NCBI GenBank assembly: GCA_964588795.1
Contig: CAZPQN010000022.1
Span: 1-40,154 of the forward strand
Length of the DNA stretch: 40,154 bases
Direction of reading: 5' to 3'
DNA from: CAZPQN01 sp964588795
Lineage (GTDB): Bacteria > Fidelibacterota > UBA2242
Position numbers and translations under genes: made by a program. How positions within the stretch are numbered: position 1 is the stretch's first letter; the number at the start of each line of letters is the position of its first letter. Below the pieces are notes generated by a model, which saw only the letters and a program-made list of their open reading frames with translations, was not told the DNA's origin and searched no databases. Positions 1 to 8,231 of this stretch are shown here, in pieces.

Positions 1-2611
1 TTGATAATTTACTTTCAATGATCTGCTGTGCCTGACTAAAAACGTCAGGGATACGCTCCCTCAATTTACCTCCGGCAGTAGCGAGGTGCGGCCGTCCTCC
101 TCCTCCGCCGCCTAACATTTTACCAAATTCACGTACCAAATCGCTTGCAGATAGACCATACTTTTTTATGGTTTCGTCCGAGACTACCACCACCAAACTG
201 GGACGGTCGTCAATTATTGCCGCTAAAATTCCTACGCCAATTTTCAATGTGGCTCGCAGAATATCTCCAATTTTTTTCAGCTCGTCAATATTCTTGACCT
301 CGACTTGCTGAGTGACGATGACGACGTCCCGAACTTGCGGTGCCTTTGCGATTAACCCGGTGATTGAATTTGCCATGCGACTGCCGCGTTGACGGCTGAT
401 TTCCTTTTCAAGTTCTTTCAATTCGTCTATTATTTTGGCAATGCGGATTTCAATTTTTTCTGGTTCGACATTGAGGAGGTTACTAATATTTTTTAGTAAG
501 TGGGTTTGCACGCGGGTGTATTTTAAAGCTTCCATAGCGGTCACCGCTTCGATCCGTCGCACGCCGGCGGCTATGGCTGATTCAGACAGAATGCGAAAAC
601 TTCCGATATCACCCGTCCTTTTTACATGCTTACCACCGCATAACTCTCTGGAAAACTCTCCAACGGTGATGGTGCGAACGACATCTTCGTATTTTTCACC
701 GAACAGAGCCATGGCGCCAGAAGCGCGGGCGACGTTATAGTCTTCATGCCTGACAGCTACCGGTATATTGGCCAAGATTTGTTGGTTGACTAAATCTTCG
801 ACCTGCCGCAATTCGTCATCACTTAATTTGGCAAAATGTGTAAAATCAAACCGTAAGCGTTCCGGTTCAACGAGAGAGCCCGCCTGATGAACATGTTCAC
901 CCAGTACCCGTCGCAGAGCCGCGTGGAGCAGATGAGTGGCGGTGTGATTTGCCCGAATCGAGCGATTGAAGTCCGTACTTACCCGGGCGGTTACAGAACT
1001 GGATAATTGCTTGGCCTCCCCTTTTAATTTTCCCTCATGGATGATCGCATTATTGCTTTTTCGTACATTTTCCACGTCGATGACAAAATCCTTACCCTTG
1101 AGCGTGCCTTTGTCACCAATTTCGCCTCCGGATTCCGCATAAAACGGTGTGCGATCAAGTACCACGGCGATATTCGTACCATTCAATTTGTAACGTCTGA
1201 TCTGCGATCGGGTCCTAATTTTCTGGTATCCGGTAAAAACCGAATCTGGACCTTCACTCAGAACTACCCATTCCCCGGCCTGATTAGTCTGTGCTGGCTG
1301 GAAATTTAACGCCGCACGAGCGCGTGCTTTCTGGCGTTTCATCGCTTCTTCAAAACCATCAGCATCAATACGCAAACCGTTTTCTTCAGCCAACAGATGC
1401 GTCAAATCTACCGGAAAACCAAATGTATCGTAGAGTTTGAATACTTCTTGCCCGGGTATTATTTTCTCACCAGCCGTCTCCAGTGCATCTTTTATTTTTC
1501 CAAATACTTCCAAACCCCGATCAAGAGTTTTACCGAAAGATTTCTCCTCGGCTTTGATTATACGTTGAATATGTTTCTGATGGTCTACTATTTCAGGAAA
1601 GGTGGAACCAAGAATTGCACCGACTACTTCGGCAAGTTTGAAAATAAAAGGCTCATGCATGTTCAGCATGCGTCCAAAACGCGCCGCCCGGCGCAATATT
1701 CGGCGAATGACGTACCCGCGTCCCTCGTTGGAAGGTAAGCCTCCATCAGCAATTGCGAAAGTCAGCATGCGAATATGATCCGCAATTACCCGGTGCGGCA
1801 TACCCGTTTTCTCCATGTATGGGACCCCGGTCAGATCAGCGATAGCGGCAATGATCGGTTGAAATAAATCAGTATCATAATTCGAAGAATGGCCTTGCAA
1901 GGCGGCGACGATTCGCTCCAATCCCGCTCCGGTATCGACATGCTTGGCCGGAAGTGGATTAAGTTTGCCGGTCGCATCACGATCGTACTGAATAAAAACG
2001 AGATTCCAAAGTTCAATATAGTGCGGGTCGCCTTGATTGATTTTTTCCGCGATCTGGCTTTGTATATTTTCCCCGGTATAATAGTGGATTTCCGAACAAG
2101 GGCCGCAAGGTCCGACTTCTCCCATTTCCCAGAAATTGTCTTTTTCGCCGAACCGCAGTATCCGCCCGGGATTGATGTCGGTAACCTTTAACCAAGCTTG
2201 GGCCGCTTCTTCATCCTGATAATAGACAGTTGCCCATAAGCGTTCTTTCGGGAATCGCCAAATTTCAGTAAAGAGCTGCCACGCCATGGCGATCGCTTTT
2301 TGTTTATAATAATCGCCGAACGACCAGTTGCCCAACATTTCAAAGAATGTGTGGTGATAGGTGTCCTTGCCGACTTCTTCCAAATCATTATGCTTGCCGC
2401 TGACACGGATACATTTCTGGGTATCGGCGACGCGTGGATATTCAATTTTTCCCTGTCCCAGGAAAATATTTTTGAATTGATTCATCCCGGCATTGGTGAA
2501 TAGCAGAGTTGGGTCATTTTGAGGAATGACCGGTGCGCTTTTTACGATTTTATGATCATTGCGGGCAAAAAAGTTTAAAAATTCCTGCCGGACTTCACTC
2601 GCCGTTTTCAT
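1..2611 (-). CDS. alaS: Alanyl-tRNA synthetase, missing its last few codons
   Basis: This enzyme charges tRNA-Ala with alanine in the cytoplasm and edits mischarged serine and glycine. The reading frame stays open for 870 codons and runs off the left edge; bacterial AlaRS is about 875 residues, so only the last few codons are missing. The N-terminal class II catalytic part is intact, for example FTNAGMNQF and CGPCSEIHYY. The editing-domain zinc site is complete: His556 and His560 in HTATH, Cys658 and His662 in CGGKH. The C-terminal glycine-rich C-Ala segment (GKMLGGGGGR) is also present. The ATG at 2611 is preceded by AGGAG at 5-base spacing and gives the usual MKTASEVRQEFLNFF N-terminus. It follows recX after 112 bases and is the most downstream gene of the recA group in this window. 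A tRNA-Ala gene with a G3-U70 pair lies at 10.2 kb. Identification is firm. Confidence 0.97.
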   Translation of the reverse strand, partial: MKTASEVRQEFLNFFARNDHKIVKSAPVIPQNDPTLLFTNAGMNQFKNIFLGQGKIEYPRVADTQKCIRVSGKHNDLEEVGKDTYHHTFFEMLGNWSFGDYYKQKAIAMAWQLFTEIWRFPKERLWATVYYQDEEAAQAWLKVTDINPGRILRFGEKDNFWEMGEVGPCGPCSEIHYYTGENIQSQIAEKINQGDPHYIELWNLVFIQYDRDATGKLNPLPAKHVDTGAGLERIVAALQGHSSNYDTDLFQPIIAAIADLTGVPYMEKTGMPHRVIADHIRMLTFAIADGGLPSNEGRGYVIRRILRRAARFGRMLNMHEPFIFKLAEVVGAILGSTFPEIVDHQKHIQRIIKAEEKSFGKTLDRGLEVFGKIKDALETAGEKIIPGQEVFKLYDTFGFPVDLTHLLAEENGLRIDADGFEEAMKRQKARARAALNFQPAQTNQAGEWVVLSEGPDSVFTGYQKIRTRSQIRRYKLNGTNIAVVLDRTPFYAESGGEIGDKGTLKGKDFVIDVENVRKSNNAIIHEGKLKGEAKQLSSSVTARVSTDFNRSIRANHTATHLLHAALRRVLGEHVHQAGSLVEPERLRFDFTHFAKLSDDELRQVEDLVNQQILANIPVAVRHEDYNVARASGAMALFGEKYEDVVRTITVGEFSRELCGGKHVKRTGDIGSFRILSESAIAAGVRRIEAVTAMEALKYTRVQTHLLKNISNLLNVEPEKIEIRIAKIIDELKELEKEISRQRGSRMANSITGLIAKAPQVRDVVIVTQQVEVKNIDELKKIGDILRATLKIGVGILAAIIDDRPSLVVVVSDETIKKYGLSASDLVREFGKMLGGGGGGRPHLATAGGKLRERIPDVFSQAQQIIESKLS

Positions 2612-2723
2612 CAATCTCCTGCATGCCTGATAAAATAATATGTTTCATATCGCTAACTTTCCATTCAAAGCCAGAAATTATTCTTAAATGGTTTTATAAA
2701 CAAGAGCTGGAGCGAGGAAAATG

Positions 2724-3386
2724 CTATCCGGTTAACAATATTTTCAGCGCTTTGAAAATCGTTGCTCCGGGATATCCTTTTTGAGATAAATAACGATATA
2801 ATCTGTTCCGGATATTCGTGTCTCCTGACAGGGTTTTTAGTTTCTTTTTACCGATTTCAATCGCCTTTTTAAGTTGCGCTTCAGGATCGACCAAGTCTCG
2901 GGTAACCCGTGTAACAATATCACGAGCAATACCTTTACTGATGAGTTCCTTTTTAATTTTCAAAATTCCATCGGCAGTGAGTTGCAATCTGTCCCGCACA
3001 AACGCTGAGGCAAAATTTTCATCGTCGATATAGCCGTTATCCTGGCAATAGCGAATCACCCGTGCTATGATGATTGGATCGATTTTTTTTCGGCGTAGGT
3101 AGGTCTGAACTTCCCAGTGGCTACGCGCCCGCAACCCTAAATATTTGACGGCGAGATTCTTAGCCAATTCGAACTGATCATGAAATTGAATCACCTCTAT
3201 CTGCTTCTCGCTCAGCTGTCCACCGACAGCCAGAGAGAAACGTACTAGAGTGTCCGCCTCAACAGAAAACGCGTAGGCGTCATCGAGATAAATCGCGTAG
3301 CGCTGATGATTTCTTTTCTGTTGTTCAACCCGGGAAATAGTCCAGCTACCTTCGGAGGTGGCATTCCGGGAGTCAAATTCTGGCAA
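2724..3386 (-). CDS. recX: RecX-family regulator of RecA
   Basis: RecX binds RecA filaments and limits their extension and activity. The 220-residue protein has the family's tandem three-helix repeats: an RARSHWEVQTYLRRK segment in the middle, then IARVIRYCQDNGYIDDENFA and a C-terminal YRYLSQKGYPGATIFKAL repeat. The only reasonable start is TTG at 3386, one codon after the recA stop and in the same reading frame, giving the order TAA-TCA-TTG. No clear Shine-Dalgarno precedes it, so translation probably depends on ribosomes finishing recA. A slightly later start is possible, because homologues often begin near the ISRVEQQKRN segment. Placement directly after recA is typical of recX and supports the call. 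Confidence 0.88.
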   Translation of the reverse strand: MPEFDSRNATSEGSWTISRVEQQKRNHQRYAIYLDDAYAFSVEADTLVRFSLAVGGQLSEKQIEVIQFHDQFELAKNLAVKYLGLRARSHWEVQTYLRRKKIDPIIIARVIRYCQDNGYIDDENFASAFVRDRLQLTADGILKIKKELISKGIARDIVTRVTRDLVDPEAQLKKAIEIGKKKLKTLSGDTNIRNRLYRYLSQKGYPGATIFKALKILLTG

Positions 3387-3389
3387 TGA

Positions 3390-4412
3390 TTAATCCGCAG
3401 AATTTTCGGCTTTTAGCAAACCTAAATGAATTTTCACCTGGTGCGTCAGTTTAGACAGGAGGTCGGGATTTTGTTCGAGATAATTTTTTGCACTCTCCCG
3501 TCCTTGCCCGATGCGTTCGTCGCCATACGAATACCAGGCGCCAGATTTCTGAACCATACCCGCCTCTACCGCGGTGTCCAGGATATCACCGACAGAAGAG
3601 ATCCCTTGGTCAAAGGTAAGATCAAATTCAGTTTCTTTAAAAGGCGGTGCAAGTTTGTTCTTCACTACTTTTACCCGAGTACGATTACCGATGTTAGCGT
3701 TACCCTCCTTGAGCGTAGCAATTCGCCGAATATCAAGTCGCAGTGAGGTATAAAATTTAAGCGCCCGTCCACCGGTAGTCGTTTCCGGATTACCGAACAT
3801 CACACCAATTTTTTCACGGATCTGGTTGATGAAAATGACGGCGGTGTTCGACTTGTTGACCGAGCCAGCTAATTTGCGCAGGGCTTGCGACATCAAGCGA
3901 GCCTGTAATCCGACATGCGAATCGCCCATTTCACCTTCCAACTCGGCTTTGGGCACCAGTGCCGCCACGGAATCAATTACGACAACGTCAATTGCATTGC
4001 TGCGCACCAACGTCTCAGTGATTTCCAAAGCCTGTTCGCCATGATCGGGCTGTGATACCAGCAATTCGGCCGTATTGACGCCTAATTTCGCCGCATAGCT
4101 CGGATCGAGAGCATGTTCCGCATCAATAAATGCCGCATATCCGCCATTTTTTTGGGCCTGAGCGATGATATGCAATGCCAGCGTCGTCTTCCCGGAAGAT
4201 TCGGGGCCGAAGATCTCGGTGATGCGACCGCGGGGAATTCCACCAATCCCAATGCAGGCATCGAGCGACAGGCAACCCGTCGGAATAAAGTCAATCGCGA
4301 TCCGCATGGATTCATCACCCAGTCGCATGATCGAGCCCTTCCCAAATTGACGGTCAATCTGGGCCACCGCCAAGTCGAGAGCGCGCTGTTTGTTATCAAT
4401 TTTTTCCGCCAT
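3390..4412 (-). CDS. recA: Recombinase A
   Basis: RecA forms ATP-dependent filaments on single-stranded DNA, carries out strand exchange and triggers LexA-type self-cleavage. The 340 residues match the usual length of about 340-355. Walker A is GPESSGKT at residues 69-76, and Walker B lies in VVVIDSVAAL. The loop-2 region follows INQIREKIGVMFGNPETTTGGRALKFY, shown here only as a description of its place: it includes the INQIREKIGV and ETTTGGRALK elements. The ATG directly abuts the thpR stop (TAAATG), and an excellent GGGAGG Shine-Dalgarno lies inside the end of thpR. I saw no obvious SOS operator just upstream, since the gene is embedded in an operon running from pgsA through pgpA, cinA and thpR to recA and recX. 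Identification is firm. Confidence 0.98.
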   Translation of the reverse strand: MAEKIDNKQRALDLAVAQIDRQFGKGSIMRLGDESMRIAIDFIPTGCLSLDACIGIGGIPRGRITEIFGPESSGKTTLALHIIAQAQKNGGYAAFIDAEHALDPSYAAKLGVNTAELLVSQPDHGEQALEITETLVRSNAIDVVVIDSVAALVPKAELEGEMGDSHVGLQARLMSQALRKLAGSVNKSNTAVIFINQIREKIGVMFGNPETTTGGRALKFYTSLRLDIRRIATLKEGNANIGNRTRVKVVKNKLAPPFKETEFDLTFDQGISSVGDILDTAVEAGMVQKSGAWYSYGDERIGQGRESAKNYLEQNPDLLSKLTHQVKIHLGLLKAENSAD

Positions 4413-4982
4413 TTATGACCTCCCTGTCAAAAGTTTGAACTCATGTAAAGGTGTATAGATGGCTCCCTCAGGAGTCAAATTACTTTCAAAATATATGATT
4501 CGGTCAACAAGGTTAATCTTTGGTTCGAACTCATATTCCAGGAACTTTTGAATGCCAAGCACTTGATTTCTAAAATCCTTAACTCTGCCAAGCGTTAAAT
4601 GTGGATTAAATATACGACTTTCGGGCGGAAAACCAAACGTCTTCAGGACATTTTCCAACCTCCTATTTATCGCCGACAGATGTTTTTGCGGATCCTCTAC
4701 TCCTAACCAGAGAACTTTCGGATTGGACATACGTGGAAAAACACCTGTTCCGTTAATCGTAAATTCAAAGCGGCTAATGTCCCTAATGATTTTTTCTACT
4801 TCGGCAATAATTGAGGCTATATGCTCTTCCGCGGTAGCACCGAGAAATTTAAGGGTCAAGTGCAGGTTCTCGACAGCGACTAAACGTACGTTCCGGCGAA
4901 GTTCCGGCAGGTTTTTGTATAAATCGGCAACCAATGACCGGATGGCGCTTGTCACGGGAACCGCAAAAAAGGTACGTTTCAT
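4413..4982 (-). CDS. thpR: RNA 2',3'-cyclic phosphodiesterase (2H family, formerly 2'-5' RNA ligase)
   Basis: ThpR belongs to the 2H phosphoesterases and opens 2',3'-cyclic phosphates on RNA ends; its physiological role is unsettled. The 189-residue protein carries both diagnostic HxTx motifs, HLTLKFLG near residue 45 and HLTLGRV near residue 130, which line the two halves of the active site. Length and spacing are normal. The ATG has an AGGAG ribosome binding site and starts 4 bases after the cinA stop. The gene ends flush against the recA start, so it supplies the recA Shine-Dalgarno. The neighbourhood of cinA, thpR and recA is common across bacteria and suggests a shared transcript. Confidence 0.9.
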   Translation of the reverse strand: MKRTFFAVPVTSAIRSLVADLYKNLPELRRNVRLVAVENLHLTLKFLGATAEEHIASIIAEVEKIIRDISRFEFTINGTGVFPRMSNPKVLWLGVEDPQKHLSAINRRLENVLKTFGFPPESRIFNPHLTLGRVKDFRNQVLGIQKFLEYEFEPKINLVDRIIYFESNLTPEGAIYTPLHEFKLLTGRS

Positions 4983-4986
4983 TACT

Positions 4987-6222
4987 TCAACTCTCCTGAG
5001 ACAAAGCCAGACGCAATTGATTTAAAGCCGCCTGTGAAAATAGTTTTTTATTCGATACACGGTCACGGGAATAAACAAATCTGTAAACCTGACATCCGGC
5101 GGCATTTGCTATGGCGATAAAAACCAACCCGACCGGTTTTTGCGGTGTGGCGCCAGTCGGTCCGGCAATACCGGTTGTGCTTAATCCAATTGACGACTGA
5201 CTAATCTTTCGGATTTGCCTGGCCATCTCGCAAGCGACCTTCTCACTCACTGCACCGAACTCATTAATCAGTCCCGGTTCAACACCCAATATGTTGATTT
5301 TGGATTCATTGCTATAAGCTACGATGCCGGTCTTGAAAAATGCTGAACTACCCGGCACGTTGGTCAGGCGATTAGCGATCAATCCACCTGTACAAGACTC
5401 CGCAACTGAAAGTGTCAATTGCTTGGTCATCAATATATTCGCCACGACGTTCTCAAGTGTCTCATCATCGTAGCCAATGATAAATTCCCCCAAAATACTT
5501 TTAATGTTCTGGCATGCTTTTGAACAGGTTTTAATTCCTTCTGCGGATTGAGATGTAAGTCGGATAGTCGTGTCGGATAAACCCGGCAAGAAGGCTACTT
5601 TTATTTCCGATTGTTGTTCGATCCAATCTCGCAGCCTGGTATAGATCTCTCCCTCCGTAAGTCCAAAAACGTGGATAGTTCTGCTGTAAATCGGTTCACC
5701 GTGCATTTCGTTAATCAGACCCGCCAACGATTCTTTCAGCATTGATTCCATTTCGGTGGGTACGCCGGGCAGAAAGCAATATTGTTGGCCGTTCTGCTCA
5801 ATCTGTATACCCTGAGCGGTCCCGATCGGGTTTGGAATAGGCGTAGCTCTATCTGGAAAGTAAGCCTGCAGACGTACAATTTCCGGCATCTTCCTGCCCC
5901 GTCTCCGATACAACGCTTCGGTTTTTTGTAAGATCTCCGGACGAAATACTAATTGCCTCCCAAAATATTTGGCTACAACTCGACGGGTGATGTCATCATG
6001 CGTCGAGCCTAAACCACCCGTCACGATGATTAATGGCGCTTGAGAATATTTTGCATATTCCAGGGCACGAATTATTTCCGGCTCACTATCTCCGACGGTA
6101 ACAATATTTATAACCGGAATCCCATGAGATTTAAGGTAGGAGGCGATGATTCTGGAATTGCTGTTTTGGATTAATCCGGATATTAATTCGTCACCAATCG
6201 ACAGAACGACGGCGCGATTCAC
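4987..6222 (-). CDS. cinA: CinA-family protein: nicotinamide-nucleotide amidohydrolase with N-terminal MoCF domain
   Basis: CinA proteins couple an N-terminal molybdopterin-binding-like (COG1058, ADP-ribose pyrophosphatase) domain to a C-terminal PncC domain that deamidates nicotinamide mononucleotide in NAD recycling. The 411 residues are standard for the full two-domain form. The N-terminal half shows GDELISG, TGGLGSTHDD and FLPGVPTEM. The C-terminal half, from about residue 255, shows SVAESCTGGLIANRLT, PGSSAFF and TTGIAGPTGAT, which hold the PncC catalytic serine region. The ATG overlaps the pgpA stop by 4 bases, which implies translational coupling. In competent bacteria cinA is transcribed with recA; the order here, cinA-thpR-recA, fits that pattern. 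Confidence 0.95.
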   Translation of the reverse strand: MNRAVVLSIGDELISGLIQNSNSRIIASYLKSHGIPVINIVTVGDSEPEIIRALEYAKYSQAPLIIVTGGLGSTHDDITRRVVAKYFGRQLVFRPEILQKTEALYRRRGRKMPEIVRLQAYFPDRATPIPNPIGTAQGIQIEQNGQQYCFLPGVPTEMESMLKESLAGLINEMHGEPIYSRTIHVFGLTEGEIYTRLRDWIEQQSEIKVAFLPGLSDTTIRLTSQSAEGIKTCSKACQNIKSILGEFIIGYDDETLENVVANILMTKQLTLSVAESCTGGLIANRLTNVPGSSAFFKTGIVAYSNESKINILGVEPGLINEFGAVSEKVACEMARQIRKISQSSIGLSTTGIAGPTGATPQKPVGLVFIAIANAAGCQVYRFVYSRDRVSNKKLFSQAALNQLRLALSQES

Positions 6223-6695
6223 AAAACAATCGTTCCTATATTGACGATGATCGCCGTGAAAATACCAGCCGCAATATCATCTATCATAATCCCAAACCCT
6301 CCACCGATCCTTTCCAAACGGTCAATTGGGCGGATCTTGGTGATATCGAAGAATCGAAAAATCAGAAACACTAAAACAATCTGACTCAGATTCTTGGGAT
6401 AACTCAAAGGCGGAATAATCGTTAGAGTCAACCAAATCCCGGTCACTTCGTCAATGACGATGTATGCCGGATCAACTTCACCGACCCGTTTTTCAATCGT
6501 CTCCGATGCAAAGATCCCCGTAAAGAAGGTTAAACTAACCAGAAGCAGATGAAAAATAAAAGAATGCCAAGGCAAGATAAACCATACAACCATCGCCAGG
6601 GCCGTCGCCCACGTTCCCGGCGCATAGGGAATATATCCCACCAATCCAAAGGTGGCGATCAAACGGTAGCAAATTAATTTTGGGTTGAGTTTCAT
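6219..6695 (-). CDS. pgpA: Phosphatidylglycerophosphatase A
   Basis: This inner-membrane enzyme removes the terminal phosphate of phosphatidylglycerophosphate to give phosphatidylglycerol. The 158-residue protein has about four hydrophobic segments and the family signatures PYAPGTWATA near residue 25, PAYIVIDEVTGIW near residue 76, and RFFDITKIRPIDRLE followed by GGGFGIMIDDIAAG near the end, where the acidic residues are thought to act. It overlaps pgsA upstream by 4 bases (ATGA) and cinA downstream by 4 bases. PgsA makes the substrate of PgpA, so the two consecutive steps of the pathway are encoded side by side and probably translated in a coupled way. Confidence 0.94.
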   Translation of the reverse strand: MKLNPKLICYRLIATFGLVGYIPYAPGTWATALAMVVWFILPWHSFIFHLLLVSLTFFTGIFASETIEKRVGEVDPAYIVIDEVTGIWLTLTIIPPLSYPKNLSQIVLVFLIFRFFDITKIRPIDRLERIGGGFGIMIDDIAAGIFTAIIVNIGTIVL

Positions 6696-7291
6696 TGCCT
6701 GAAAACCGCGACGATTTCTTTCCGATTAATTATCAAATATTCAATACCCGTCCAGACCGTAATGACTGTCACAATGAACATCGTGATTTTGAGTAAATGC
6801 CATCTTTCAATAATACTGACATAATCTGCAATCCCGAAAAAAATCTTCCAGCGCTGGGTAATCAGATAGGCCAAGAAGAAGCAGACTACTCCAATCTGAA
6901 GTCCGGTCTTAATTTTGGCGGATTTGCGGGTTATCATCGAGCCACCTCGACTCGAGATTAAAATTCTTAAACCGGTGACGATAAAATCTCTCGTGATTAC
7001 CAGGATAACCATCCACAGCGGTATCAGTCCAATGATATGAAAGGAAATAAAGGCGGCGGACATCAGGATTTTATCCGCCAAAGGGTCTAAAAACTTGCCG
7101 ATCCGGGTCACTGAGGAATACTTCCGGGCGTAATAACCATCGTATGCATCCGTCAGAGCGGCAATAATAAAAATAAGCAATGCGAATATCTCGAAAAACG
7201 GATATTTATTGAAAAGAAAATACAGAAACAAGGGGGTCAGCAAAATGCGTAATACAGTCAGCAGATTGGGGATAAAGTGTACTTTTTTCAT
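6692..7291 (-). CDS. pgsA: CDP-diacylglycerol--glycerol-3-phosphate 3-phosphatidyltransferase
   Basis: PgsA transfers the phosphatidyl group from CDP-diacylglycerol to glycerol-3-phosphate in the inner membrane. The CDP-alcohol phosphotransferase signature is complete, DxxDGxxAR-x8-GxxxDxxxD, read as DAYDGYYAR, G and LDPLAD around residues 52-75. Several hydrophobic segments flank it. I prefer the ATG at 7291 (199 residues, N-terminus MKKVHFIPNLLTVLRI), which matches the family and begins 1 base after the recR stop (TAAAATG). An in-frame ATG at 7321 would add ten residues overlapping recR, but it has no ribosome binding site. A GGAGGGG lies between the two, about 16 bases before the preferred start, which is a long spacing, so the start is moderately certain. 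Confidence 0.94.
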   Translation of the reverse strand: MKKVHFIPNLLTVLRILLTPLFLYFLFNKYPFFEIFALLIFIIAALTDAYDGYYARKYSSVTRIGKFLDPLADKILMSAAFISFHIIGLIPLWMVILVITRDFIVTGLRILISSRGGSMITRKSAKIKTGLQIGVVCFFLAYLITQRWKIFFGIADYVSIIERWHLLKITMFIVTVITVWTGIEYLIINRKEIVAVFRQ

Positions 7292-7292
7292 T

Positions 7293-7886
7293 TTATAAAT
7301 TGGTACGCCCCTCCAATGCATGTGTTAAGGTTAATTCATCGGCAAATTCCAGCTCGATACCTATTGGCAAGCCCTGCGCGAATCGGGTGACGGTAATGTT
7401 TTTCCCTTTGATAAGTTTGGACAGATACAACGCAGTTGTTTCTCCATCACGGGTCGGATTGATAGCCAGAATCACTTCCCGGATATTAGTGAGTCGGGTT
7501 AGCAATCCCTGAATATTCAAATCATCCGGTCCTATGCCGCTCAGAGGTGCCAAAACACCCCCTAATACATGATATAATCCACGGTAATGACTGGTCCTTT
7601 CTATTGCCAACACATCCATCGGTTCCTGCACAACACAGATCGTACCGTGATCGCGTTTCGGATCAGTACAGATTGAACAGGGATCATGCTCGGCAATGTT
7701 ATGGCAAATCGAACAGTTGTAAATCCGGTCTTTAACATCGATAATAGCTTTCGCCAAGTGTACAGCTTCCTCGCGGTTGCTTTTGAGTATGAAAAATGCC
7801 AGGCGTTGGGCTGTTTTCTTCCCGATTCCCGGAAACCGCGCCAGAGCCTCAATCAGTACAGTTAATTTATCGGGAAGCGCGCTCAT
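7293..7886 (-). CDS. recR: Recombination mediator protein RecR
   Basis: RecR works with RecO, and often RecF, to load RecA onto SSB-coated gaps. The 197 residues match the family. The helix-hairpin-helix FPGIGKKTAQRLAFF is at the N-terminus. A C4 zinc finger follows (CSIC, then CSIC within DPCSICTDPKRD). The Toprim domain begins at TICVVQEPMD, and the Walker-B-like NPTRDGETTALYL is near the end. The start ATG overlaps the ybaB stop by 4 bases. The order dnaX-ybaB-recR is one of the most conserved small operons in bacteria and makes the assignment secure. Confidence 0.97.
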   Translation of the reverse strand: MSALPDKLTVLIEALARFPGIGKKTAQRLAFFILKSNREEAVHLAKAIIDVKDRIYNCSICHNIAEHDPCSICTDPKRDHGTICVVQEPMDVLAIERTSHYRGLYHVLGGVLAPLSGIGPDDLNIQGLLTRLTNIREVILAINPTRDGETTALYLSKLIKGKNITVTRFAQGLPIGIELEFADELTLTHALEGRTNL

Positions 7887-8221
7887 AAACCAGGAATCTT
7901 CAATCCGCCTGGTAAATTGGGCATCATACCACCAGTTAAGTTAGCCATTTTTTCCTGATACAGCTCCTGGGCCTTATTAATTGCCTGATTCGTAGCGGCC
8001 ACGATCATATCCTCGACCATCTCCAAATCATCCGTAATCACGGTCGCGTCGATTTTTACGGACAAGATTTCCTGCTTGCCATTGGCGATTACTTTGACCA
8101 TTCCACCTCCGGCGCTACCCTCAACTTTTTGTTCTGATAATTCGTGCTGAACCCGCTCCATCTCTTTCTGGACTTTTGAAAATTGTGACATCAGGGTATT
8201 CAGACTGCCTTTGGGGAACAT
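7883..8221 (-). CDS. ybaB: YbaB/EbfC nucleoid-associated DNA-binding protein
   Basis: YbaB/EbfC proteins are small dimeric DNA-binding proteins thought to shape the nucleoid or act near RecR. The protein has the long N-terminal helix (MSQFSKVQKEMERVQHELSE), the glycine-rich AGGGMVKVIANGKQEI strand segment, and a C-terminal LYQEKMANLTGGM tail. I chose the ATG at 8221 (112 residues). A GTG immediately upstream at 8224 is equally in frame, and the GAGG sequence is 8 bases from the ATG and 5 from the GTG, so either may be used. It starts 10 bases after the dnaX stop and overlaps recR by 4 bases. Confidence 0.94.
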   Translation of the reverse strand: MFPKGSLNTLMSQFSKVQKEMERVQHELSEQKVEGSAGGGMVKVIANGKQEILSVKIDATVITDDLEMVEDMIVAATNQAINKAQELYQEKMANLTGGMMPNLPGGLKIPGL

Positions 8222-8231
8222 CACTTTGACC

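Noticed and set aside
2583..2634. Seventeen-codon ORF overlapping the alaS start
   Set aside because: It has only a weak ribosome binding site, no alanine codons and no attenuator-like hairpin, so a leader-peptide role is not supported.
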